Positions 9,654 to 18,511 of a stretch of DNA of 64,000 nt are shown in pieces. The DNA is from Sphingobacteriaceae bacterium (GTDB taxonomy: Bacteria; Bacteroidota; Bacteroidia; B-17B0; Aurantibacillaceae). The position numbers and the translations under genes were made by a program. The notes under the pieces were generated by a model, which saw nothing but the letters and a program-made list of their open reading frames with translations, had not been told where the DNA came from and did not search any database. The first letter of the stretch is position 1. Each line of letters starts with the position of its first letter. The stretch is taken from the NCBI GenBank assembly GCA_016709575.1, contig JADJMM010000006.1:208547-272546 (forward strand), in the 5' to 3' direction.

Positions 9654-10037
9654 TTAATGCATATTCTGCCAAGGGATCATCGAAAATGCTGTACCAAGTA
9701 TTACTAAATAAATAATTACAAATACTAAATAAAGTGCACCTAAGCTTAAACCAATAATAGCACAAATTCTTCCACCTTTTAAATTACTGAAAGAAGATAA
9801 AGTATACGCTGAAGGATTAGCTTTATAAGCAGCCATACCTTTATTTCCTAAGACTAATGCGATAATACCGCAAGTTAAAGACACGATACCATAACACCAG
9901 CATAATGCAATTGAAATAATACCTAATACTAATACAGCAGTTGCGTTAGGTAAAGGCACTTGTCCACTATTACCAAATTGCTGATTAATTTGTTGATTTA
10001 TTTGTTGTTCGTTTGGGTTGTTTGAATTTTCTTCCAT
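9654..10037 (-). CDS. CCC motif / DUF4190-like small membrane protein
   Basis: 127 residues. A Gln/Asn-rich N-terminus is followed by two hydrophobic hairpin segments: VLVLGIISIALCWCYGIVSL with a Cys-Trp-Cys centre plus TCGIIALVLG, and ICAIIGLSLGALYLVFVIIY. The layout matches the Bacteroidota 'CCC motif membrane protein' family, related to DUF4190. It is an inner membrane protein of unknown role. It is isolated, with the terminator at 9602-9638 just downstream. Confidence 0.8.
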   Translation of the reverse strand: MEENSNNPNEQQINQQINQQFGNSGQVPLPNATAVLVLGIISIALCWCYGIVSLTCGIIALVLGNKGMAAYKANPSAYTLSSFSNLKGGRICAIIGLSLGALYLVFVIIYLVILGTAFSMIPWQNMH

Positions 10038-10338
10038 AAGGGTTAATATTTTAAGCTAAAGTAAACACATTTATTCCATAACCCAAAATACAGCTTCACA
10101 TTTTCTTAAAACAATTTAGGGGTAATGAACAATTTTCGGTTAATAGAATTAGTCCGTAAAACAACAACCCTTTTAAATTCAACCCGTATAAGAATGTAGT
10201 TAAAAACACAAAAGCCCTGAAACCCTTGTAAATACAGGCACTCCGGAGGGTCGGTCTTTTAAAACTACACAAAAATGAAAAACACCATCAAAAAACAAAA
10301 CCAAATGAAACAAGTAATGCATTTAAAACCCATTAGCC
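10038..10338 (+). other. Long 5' region of the PKD adhesin gene
   Basis: No convincing gene in 300 bases. At about 10205-10260 is a GC-richer island in an AT-rich background (GCCCTGAAACCC, then GGCACTCCGGAGGGTCGGTC), with possible pairing of ACCC with GGGT. A 5' leader structure is possible, but I cannot match it to a known riboswitch. A small frame from ATG 10275 overlaps the start of the adhesin in another frame and may be chance. Confidence 0.3.
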
Positions 10339-13300
10339 ATGAAAACCAAAATCTACATCACCGTGGTGTTGGCTGTAACGTACATCTTATGCTTAGGCCA
10401 AACACAAAAAAGCTCCAATTATACGATTGATAGCTTACAACACTTCAACAAAAGTTATTGGCTTAGCTTTATAAGCCAGAAACAACCTTCGCAAGCCGAT
10501 GCGGCTGAGTTTATGAAAGCTCAGGAGCGACAATATATAATGGATACCTATTATCCATCACAAAAACAGTCGCCACAACCGCCAACTATTCAACAAGCTT
10601 GCACTAATATCGATTTCGAAAGCGGCAATACAAACGGTTGGACATTATCTAACGGATTTCATCCTTTATTTAATGCCACAGGTTGTTGCCCTACTGCAGG
10701 AGGTGCTCAGACTATTATGACCGGTAACGGAACCGATCCTTGTGGTGGATTTCCTGTTGTTAGTCCCGGTGGTTTATTTTCTATTCGTTTAGGTAATAAC
10801 GGTACAGGTGGAAGAGCCGACAGAATGGAACAAACTTTTTCGGTTACTGCTGCTAACTTAAATTTTACTTATAAATACGCGGTTGTATTTCAAGATCCGG
10901 GACATGCTGTTGCCGATCAACCTGCATTTACTATTCAAATGTTAGATTCGAGTGGAAATGCCATTCCTTGTACTTATTATAATGTATCAGCTGGACAAAA
11001 CATTCCAGGCTTTGTTAATTCTCCTAATTGTGCAGGTGTAGTTTACAAACCTTGGACAAATGTTGTTGTTGATTTAAGTTCCTATTTAAATCAAAACGTA
11101 ACTATTCGTTTTACAACTTACGATTGTTCTTTAGGCGGACATTATGGTTATGCTTATATTGATGGTTCATGTTTAGCATTTCAGCAAGTTACAAACGATA
11201 CACTTTGTATTGGAAGCACTAAACAAATTTGCGCGCCTCCGGGATTTGGTTCTTATATGTGGAGTGGAGGCGCTTTAACAGGTAACACTAATCAATGTGT
11301 TAACGTAAGTGCAGCAGGAAATTATTCAATACAAACTACTTTAGTTACAGGTTGTACCGGTCCAACATTTTATTACAATGTATTTACCAATCCAAAACCA
11401 AATGCCAACTTCACTACACAAGCTAATACTTGTACTATGACAGTAAATTTTAATAATACCTCAAGTATTTCGGCAGGTTCCATTATTTCAAATAATTGGG
11501 ATTTTGGTGATGGTAATACATCAACAGTTGTAAACCCAACTCATACTTACGCAACACCTGGAACTTATTTAGTACGATTAATTACCGGCTCTAACAAAGG
11601 TTGCTTTGATACTACTGTAAATTTAGTTCCAGTAAATTCACCACCGGTGGCAAACTTTAATCAGAATGTAATTTGTCAGGGTTCACCTGCTATGTTTAAC
11701 GATTTAAGTGTGGCCTCTGCAGGAGTAATAAATAATTGGAATTGGAATTTTGGTGATGGTTCAATTAATTCCTTTTTACAAAATCCCTCTCATATCTATA
11801 CAACCCCCGGAACTTATTCTGTAACACTTTATGTAAGTAGTACAAATGGTTGTGCGGATACAGCCATACATTTTGTTACCGTAAATGCTTTACCAAATGT
11901 AAACTTCAATGTTTCTAACTCTTGTTTCGGAACACAAAGTATCTTCAATAACACTTCAAGTATTCCAAGCGGAACAATTACTAATTGGATGTGGGATGTA
12001 AATGGCGATGGTATTGTAGACGCTAATACTCAAAACTTAACTAACAATTACCCGGCAGCAAATACATATACTGTAATTTTGAATGCATCAAGCAACGCCA
12101 ATTGCATTAATTCTTATTCAACAACAGTCACAATTCATCCATTACCGATAATTAATTTTAGCGGAAACAATGTTTGTCATAACGCTATTACTGAACTTTC
12201 ACAAATAACTCCAGCATTGGAAACGGAAATCAAATTACCAATTATGCCTGGACTTTCGGAAACAGTACCAGCTCCATGCAAACGAATCCAATGGTTATTT
12301 ATACAAACCCGGGAACTTATGTAGTGAGTTTAACTGCTACTTCTAATAACAGTTGTATCACTACAGGAACCACTTTAGTAAATGTTTGGTCAAACCCGAA
12401 TACAAATTTTTCAGCACCAAATGTTTGTCAAGGTGCTACAACTTACTTTACAAACAACACTACTATAACCAATGGAACAATTAATTACTGGATGTGGGAT
12501 GTGAATGGAGATAATAATACCGATAGCACAAGTCAAAACCCAACATACATTTATCCTGCATCAGGAAGTTATGTGGTGAGTTTAACTGCTATCAGTAATA
12601 ATAACTGTACCAAAACATTTACAAGTACCGTTACCGTGAATCCATTACCAAATACAAGTTTCGTGGTGAATAACGGTTGTCAAGGTGCGCTTACCAGTTT
12701 TAGTAATACATCTACTATCAGTAACGGACAAATAACTTCTTACAATTGGAACTTTGGTAACTCAAACGGATCGGCACAAACAAATCCGCAATTGTATTAT
12801 TATAATCACGGAAATTATGTGGTGAGTTTAACCGCTACTTCCAATAACAATTGTGTAAGAACTAACACTGCAATGGTTTCTATTTATGCAAATCCTGTTA
12901 TGAATTTTACAGCTACAACAGCTTGTTTAAATCAGGCAACACAATTTACAAACTTAAGTAGCATTGCAGCAGGAACAATTTCTAAATACCGTTGGGATTT
13001 TGATGATAATAATACTTGGGATGATTCAACCGCTAATCCAACTTATATTTATCCAACATTTGGCTATAAAATTGTACACTTCAAGGTATTAGTAATAATA
13101 ATTGCATAACAAACAAAATGGGTCCGGTGTTAGTTCACGGAAATCCCGTTGCAAACTTTAAAGCAAATTCTACTTGTTTGGGCGATGTAACTAATTTCCA
13201 AAACTATTCCACCAGTACTGATGGAAGCATCACAACTTATTTATGGGATTTCAATGGCGATAACATTACAGATAACCTTTCATACAATCCAACACTCACA

Positions 13301-14183
13301 TACACTGCTAACGGAATTTACCTTACAAAATTGGAAGTACAAACTCAATATGGTTGTGTAAATGTAATGTCGAAACCCGTATATGTAAATGCAAAACCGG
13401 TTGCAATGTTTACAGCTACAAACAAACAAGGTTGTCCAAGTTTATGCGTGCCATTCCAAAATAGTTCTTACATCAACAACGGAACTAATTGTTACTTACC
13501 AATGGGATTTTGGTGATAACAGCGGACCGCTATATTTAAAAGACCCGACACATTGTTATAACAGCGGAACCTTTAATGTGAGTTTAAAATGTGTTTCGGA
13601 TAGTGGTTGTATTAGTAATTACAATTCACCTGCTTTAGTAAATGTGTATCCAACACCAATTGCTGGTTTTAATGTAACGCCTGAAGAGATTGATGAGTTT
13701 GAACCCGTAATTGAAGTTGCCAATACAGCAATAGGCGCAACTTCTGTAAACTATATGCTAAATCCCGGACCAACTTATAATGTTCCAAACTTTACTCATA
13801 ATTTAAACAGTGAACATCCAGGAAAATTATTAATTGTTCAGTTTGCAATAAACAGTTATGGTTGTAACGATACGCTCATAAGAATAATTGATATCAAACC
13901 CGGCTTCGCTATTTATCTTCCGAATGCATTTACACCAAATTCTGACGGCGTAAATGATGGCTTCGGTGCAAAAGGAGTAGGGATTCTACAATTTGAAATG
14001 CAAGTATTCGATCGTTGGGGACATGTAATATTTGAATCGAACGACATTTACAACTATTGGGATGGAACTGTGAAGGGTGGAGAAGAGCCAATTAAAGATG
14101 ATGTTTACACTTGGAAAGTTCAGGTGTTAGATATCAATCATAAAAATCACGACTTAACAGGACACGTTACTTTATTGAAATAA
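10339..14183 (+). CDS. Large secreted PKD-repeat adhesin with gliding-motility-type (T9SS type B) C-terminal domain (three frameshifts)
   Basis: About 1,280 residues once joined. A signal peptide (MKTKIYITVVLAVTYILCLG) is followed by a jelly-roll-like domain with FESGNTNGW (about residues 95-295) and then about nine PKD-type repeats, seen as W-D/N-F-G-D/N plus 'NPTHTYATPGTY' blocks. The last about 90 residues are a CHU_C / gliding motility-associated domain (YLPNAFTPNSDGVNDGF, FDRWGHVIFES), which directs export and surface attachment by the type IX system. Breaks near 12193-12196 (one A missing), 13075 (one A missing) and 13492 (one T extra) are each repaired by one base and restore PKD consensus on both sides. 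Likely role: surface adhesion or polymer binding. It ends at a strong terminator. Confidence 0.85.
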
Positions 14184-14220
14184 AACACAAATGGGTAAAA
14201 ATAAATCTAATGGGGGTACC

Positions 14221-14257
14221 AAAAAAGGGGGTTGAATAAAATTGCAGCCCCCTTTTT
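14221..14257. terminator. Bidirectional terminator
   Basis: Arms AAAAAGGGGG (ending at 14231) and CCCCCTTTTT (14248-14257) around a loop of about 16 bases, with A and T runs on the outer sides. It separates the convergent adhesin and M48 genes. Confidence 0.9.
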
Positions 14258-14261
14258 CGTT

Positions 14262-15071
14262 TTACTTCTTTGTAGCGTTGTAATATGGCAAAGCGTCGGC
14301 CATATAACCACGTAAATCATTAATACGCGTTTCATCGCTGGGGTGAGTGCTTAAAATTTCAGGTGGTTTTTGTCCGCTGCCGGCTTGCGACATGCGTTCC
14401 CAAAAACTAATAGCTGCCATTGGATCGTAACCTGCCATTGCTGCAAAAATAATTCCCATTTTATCAGCTTCACTTTCGTGACTACGGCTGTATTTAAGCA
14501 TTCCTAATTGAGAACCAATTCCAAATGACTGCATAAATAAGTCGTGAGTTAATTGTGGTTTAGTTTGTAATGCAGTTGAAAGAACTGCTCCGCCTAACTG
14601 AACCATCATTCCATTACTCATACGTTCGTTACCATGCTGGGCAATTGCGTGAGCAATTTCGTGACCCATTACAACAGCTAAACTTTGTTCATCTTGTGTT
14701 ACAGGAAGAAGTCCTGTATAAACAACTACTTTTCCACCGGGCATACACCAGGCGTTAACCGTATTTTCATCCACAACATTAAACGTCCAGGCAAAACCCT
14801 CAAGATGCGAGCTTAAACCTTTATCAGCATAATATTTTTCTACAGATTTTTGAATACGCGTTCCAACTTTACGGACTAAATCCACTCGAACATCGCCGGC
14901 AGGTAATGGTTTATTTTCTGCTAAAAATTTATCGTACTCGGTAAAGCTCATTGTATTCATTTCGCTATTCGAAATCATATTCAGTGAGCGGCGACCTGTT
15001 ACAGCATTTTTGTGACAGGAAATAAATTGTAGTGAAATAAGAGTACTAAGAAGAAAATATTTGATTTTCAT
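14262..15071 (-). CDS. M48 family metalloprotease, lipoprotein
   Basis: 269 residues from ATG 15069-15071; a start four codons earlier is also possible. The signal ends in a lipobox, LQFISC, with Cys at residue 19. The zinc site is GHEIAHAIAQHGNERMS (HExxH) and the third ligand is the Glu in SHESEADKMG. This is the pattern of the LoiP/BepA/Oma1-like branch, zinc proteases that degrade damaged envelope proteins. Family knowledge puts it in the periplasm, tethered to a membrane. It starts 5 bases after the ClpS stop on the same strand, so the two are probably co-transcribed. Two proteolysis-related genes side by side is suggestive but not proof of joint function. Confidence 0.9.
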   Translation of the reverse strand: MKIKYFLLSTLISLQFISCHKNAVTGRRSLNMISNSEMNTMSFTEYDKFLAENKPLPAGDVRVDLVRKVGTRIQKSVEKYYADKGLSSHLEGFAWTFNVVDENTVNAWCMPGGKVVVYTGLLPVTQDEQSLAVVMGHEIAHAIAQHGNERMSNGMMVQLGGAVLSTALQTKPQLTHDLFMQSFGIGSQLGMLKYSRSHESEADKMGIIFAAMAGYDPMAAISFWERMSQAGSGQKPPEILSTHPSDETRINDLRGYMADALPYYNATKK

Positions 15072-15075
15072 TATT

Positions 15076-15356
15076 CTATTCAATTTTGGCAGTTAAACCT
15101 CTTTCTAAAAGAGCTTCGCACATAGGTTTTAATTTTTGTAATGAGCCGTTTTAACCGCACATCTTCCGGCAAAGTGTACTAGGTAAGTACATTGTTCCGC
15201 CTGAATGGCATCGTGACGGCAAACTTTAATAAGACTATCTGTTACAAACTCAAATGTATTTACATCATCGTTATATAAAACCAGGTTTTTTTCCTTTTCG
15301 GTTTTAAGCTTAACATCAGCTAACTCAATTTCCTGTAATTCGGTATTATTAAACAT
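15076..15356 (-). CDS. clpS: ATP-dependent Clp protease adaptor ClpS (frameshifted)
   Basis: About 93 residues. The first frame gives LVLYNDDVNTFEFV, IKVCRHDAIQAEQC and VHFAGRCAVKTAHYK, the N-degron pocket region of ClpS. It then stops early at 15129. Adding one base to the T5 run at 15133-15137 restores KLKPMCEALLERGLTAKIE and the normal stop at 15076. ClpS delivers N-end-rule substrates to a Clp ATPase and ClpP. A ClpC gene lies 7 kb away in this window; whether that is its partner is inference. Confidence 0.9.
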
Positions 15357-15459
15357 AGGGCGAAGTTACAAAATTAACCACATATTTGGCAAATCCTGCC
15401 AGTTAAAAAAAACCAATAAAAATGGTCGAAAATCATAGGAAAAAGCCTTCGGTTTTGGC

Positions 15460-15467
15460 TATATTTA
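15460..15467 (+). promoter_or_regulatory. Candidate -7 box, very short leader
   Basis: TATATTTA followed by CTCT, 6 bases before the ATG at 15474. This would give an almost leaderless transcript. The same 12-base string is found before the gene at 8861. Confidence 0.4.
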
Positions 15468-15473
15468 CTCTGT

Positions 15474-18356
15474 ATGCGCAGCCCCTTCGCCATAATGGTC
15501 TATATTCTGATTTCCACCTTCGTTAAGGCAGGAACTCCTTCTATTGTTTTTAAAGAAAATAAAGGTCAGTGGCCCGAGAAAGTTTTGTTTGGAGCGGAAT
15601 ACTACAATGTTAAATTCTATGTCAACAAATCATCTTTTAATTATTGTATTTACAATCCAAATGATTTGGCGCGGTTAGGGTTGAAGAAAAGTGAAGAGAA
15701 ACATATAATTCACGGACATAATTATGAAGTCAATTTTGTAGGAGCCAATCTTGAAAATTACATTACAGCTAACAAACAACCTGAGAATTATAACTATTTT
15801 TTAGGAAGCGACAGAAGCAAATGGGCATCAAAAGTAAAAGCTTTCGGTAATTTGCAATTCCACAATATTTATAAAAATATTGATTTAAAATTATACAGCA
15901 GTGAACTTAATTTAAAGTACGACCTCGTTGTGAAACAAGGCGGTGATGTAAATTCAATACGAATGAATTACAATTATGTTGATGGAATTGAATTAGTAAA
16001 TAATGAAATCATTATTAAAACATCGGTGGGAAATGTAATAGAAAAAGAACCTGTAGCCTGGCAATTCATAAATGGCAAAAAACAAAACGTAAAATGCAAA
16101 TATGTATTGCTTGAAAATAATACTGTTGGTTTTATTTTTCCTGATAGCTATGATAAAAATTACGAATTAATAATTGATCCTGTTGTTGTGGCTTGTTCAT
16201 ATAGCGGCACTTCAGTTTCTTCTTATAATTACGCAGCAACTTACGATTCGTTTGGAAACATTTATAATGCAGCGGGTGCAGATATGGGTTATCCCACAAC
16301 GCCCGGCGCGTTTAAATCTACAAGTAATATAAGTGGCGACTGCGTTATTAGCGCCTTCAATCCAACCGGTACAACAAAGTTATTCGCAACATATTTAGGA
16401 GGTGATTCCAGCGAATACGCCATTGACATTAATGTTACAAAAAATGTTATTTCAATTTTAGGCGTAACCTATTCGAAAAACTATCCTTGTTCTCTGAATG
16501 CATTTGATAGTATTCTTGGAGGCGCTCAAGATCTCTTTATTACCAAATTGGATACTTCCGGTTCAAGTTTAATGGCATCCACTTTAATGGGAGGTTCTTT
16601 AAAAGAATCTTTTTATCAATTTTCTCTTGCCGGATATGCGTCCCTTAATGGCGAAATGGTTCTTGATAAAACCGGAAATGTTTATGTGACCTCTAATACT
16701 AGCTCTTCCGACTTTCCTACTACAACCGGTTCTATTTTAAATTTTAAGCAGGGACCAAGTGACGCAGTTATCTTTAAATTAGATTCAAGTCTTTCTACAT
16801 TAGTATGGAGTACATACATGGGTGGTTCTAACATCGAAGAAGGCTCAAGCATAAAACTAGATGGAAGCGGCGGTGTTTATTGCAGCGGAACAACTAACAG
16901 TTCTAATTTTCCAACAACACCAGGAGCAGTGAGACCTATAAAAAATGGTGCTGTCGGCACTCCCGACCAATTCGTGTTACATATAGATGCAACCGGTAAT
17001 AATATAATAGCTTCAACTTACGTTGGTTCAGCAACGGATGACATAGCTTATCTAATGGATGTTGATTTTAATAACTCTGTTTATTTATGTGGTTATATAG
17101 CTGTGAGTAATTCCTTAACGGCCACTCCTGGTTTATATGCCAACGTAAATAGTGTAAACACAATTTATAAACTTAATTCTTCATTAAGTGCTATAAATTA
17201 TCAAAGTAAATGGGGACCATCAGGTTCAACGCAACAACAAAAACTTCTATACACTGCTTTTAAAGTGGATAGCTGTGGGAATTTATATTTTGCCGGATGT
17301 GCTTACCCCGGATTTCCAACTACGCCTGACGAATTTCAACCCTTCGGAGGCGGACTTACTGATATGTACATTGCAGTATTTAATTCCGGTTTTTCCTCTT
17401 TAAGATTTGCTACCTACTATGGAGGTAACGCACCGGCACCTTCAGGCTATTGCTGTATTGGTGAACAATCATGGGGGGTAAGTCATTTCGACCCAAAGGG
17501 TAATTTATATTTAGCTATCAGCGCGAGCGAAAATTTACCAACCTTACCGGGAGCTTATGCACCGAATTATGCCAATACAACAAGTTTAACCAGAATATAT
17601 AACGACGCTTTTTTAAAAGTGGATATGAAAACATTTATTCAAGCTCATTCTTCGTATGGCTCAGATATCTATGGTTGTCCGCCTTTTAATTCGCATTTTG
17701 TAAGTACAACAAATACAGGAACAAGTTATTGGAATCTTGGCGACGGAACAACAACAACACAAGACACCATTTCTCATTCGTACACTAATTTAGGAACGTA
17801 TAATGTTTTACTCGTTGTTACAGATACATCCACCTGTAATAAAGTAGATTCTGTAAAAAGTTTGTTGTACGTTGTTGACCCGATAAGTTTTAATCAGGAT
17901 GATGATGCATTCATTTGTTTTAATTCAAATGTATTATTGAAGTCTGGAGTAAGTGCGTTTACTTATTCTTGGAGTACAGGAGAAATCACACCGGATATTT
18001 ATGTCAGCACCCCGGGTTCATATACTTTGACAGTTTATAATGGTGGATGTTATAGCAGCAATGTGATAAATGTTATGTATGGAGAAGACAAATTATCTGA
18101 ACATTTTCCAAATGTGATCACTCCGAATGGAGATAATATTAACGACCTGATCGATTTCAAAAAATATAATCTGGGAGAAATGGAATTTTTCCTCTACGAC
18201 CGTTGGGGAAAAGAAAGATTCCGTTCGAATGATGTGGATGGGAAACTGGATACCAACGGACTTATTGACGGAACATATTATTATGTACTTAACTTCATGT
18301 CAAACTGTACAGGTAAACACAGTACAGCTAAAGGTTTTATTAGTATTTTTAAGTAA
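15474..18356 (+). CDS. Giant SBBP/PKD repeat secreted protein, T9SS type B (tandem copy 1)
   Basis: 960 residues, unbroken. The signal peptide reads MRSPFAIMVYILISTFVKAG. Residues about 23-240 form the domain that usually precedes SBBP repeats in such proteins (FKENKGQWPEKVLFGAEYY, NYNYFLGSDRSKWASKV, IDPVVVACSYSG; DUF7948-like). Next come SBBP beta-propeller-like repeats (TKLDTSGSSLMASTLMGG, LVWSTYMGGSNIEEG), a PKD-like domain near 750-800 (WNLGDGTTTTQD, YTNLGTYNVLLVVTD), and a CHU_C type B sorting domain (FPNVITPNGDNINDLIDF, YDRWGKERF). It is exported by type IX secretion and displayed on or released from the surface. The gene at 18512 is a close paralogue. Confidence 0.88.
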   Translation: MRSPFAIMVYILISTFVKAGTPSIVFKENKGQWPEKVLFGAEYYNVKFYVNKSSFNYCIYNPNDLARLGLKKSEEKHIIHGHNYEVNFVGANLENYITANKQPENYNYFLGSDRSKWASKVKAFGNLQFHNIYKNIDLKLYSSELNLKYDLVVKQGGDVNSIRMNYNYVDGIELVNNEIIIKTSVGNVIEKEPVAWQFINGKKQNVKCKYVLLENNTVGFIFPDSYDKNYELIIDPVVVACSYSGTSVSSYNYAATYDSFGNIYNAAGADMGYPTTPGAFKSTSNISGDCVISAFNPTGTTKLFATYLGGDSSEYAIDINVTKNVISILGVTYSKNYPCSLNAFDSILGGAQDLFITKLDTSGSSLMASTLMGGSLKESFYQFSLAGYASLNGEMVLDKTGNVYVTSNTSSSDFPTTTGSILNFKQGPSDAVIFKLDSSLSTLVWSTYMGGSNIEEGSSIKLDGSGGVYCSGTTNSSNFPTTPGAVRPIKNGAVGTPDQFVLHIDATGNNIIASTYVGSATDDIAYLMDVDFNNSVYLCGYIAVSNSLTATPGLYANVNSVNTIYKLNSSLSAINYQSKWGPSGSTQQQKLLYTAFKVDSCGNLYFAGCAYPGFPTTPDEFQPFGGGLTDMYIAVFNSGFSSLRFATYYGGNAPAPSGYCCIGEQSWGVSHFDPKGNLYLAISASENLPTLPGAYAPNYANTTSLTRIYNDAFLKVDMKTFIQAHSSYGSDIYGCPPFNSHFVSTTNTGTSYWNLGDGTTTTQDTISHSYTNLGTYNVLLVVTDTSTCNKVDSVKSLLYVVDPISFNQDDDAFICFNSNVLLKSGVSAFTYSWSTGEITPDIYVSTPGSYTLTVYNGGCYSSNVINVMYGEDKLSEHFPNVITPNGDNINDLIDFKKYNLGEMEFFLYDRWGKERFRSNDVDGKLDTNGLIDGTYYYVLNFMSNCTGKHSTAKGFISIFK

Positions 18357-18380
18357 TGAAATGCTCGCTAAAAAACGCGA

Positions 18381-18487
18381 GTCATGCTGACCACAGTCAG
18401 CATCTATTGAAGTAAGGAGTTCTTTAGAAAGAAGTGTTCTTCGAAAGAGCTCCACTAAGGAAAAGATCCTGACTTTGTCAGGATGAC
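18381..18487. repeat. 107-bp composite palindromic element (REPIN-like)
   Basis: The ends are GTCATGCTGAC and GTCAGGATGAC, near-perfect inverted copies. Each end is a 7-bp hairpin: TGCTGAC-CACA-GTCAGCA on the left and TCCTGAC-TTT-GTCAGGA on the right. The centre can also fold (GGAGTTCTTT against AAAGAGCTCC). It fills the space between the two tandem SBBP genes. This design, two inverted REP-like hairpins, is that of a REPIN or small MITE. Confidence 0.75.
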
Positions 18488-18511
18488 ATTGTAAACTGAA
18501 TGAGAATTGTA

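Noticed and set aside
10275..10420. Small open frame MKNTIKKQNQMKQVMHLK as a leader peptide
   Set aside because: It runs into the adhesin start in another frame, is Lys/Asn-rich as chance AT-rich frames are, and has no attenuator hairpin.
11400..13700. DNA-level repeats as a possible CRISPR or satellite array
   Set aside because: The periodicity comes from PKD protein domains; repeat units are diverged, coding and without uniform spacers.
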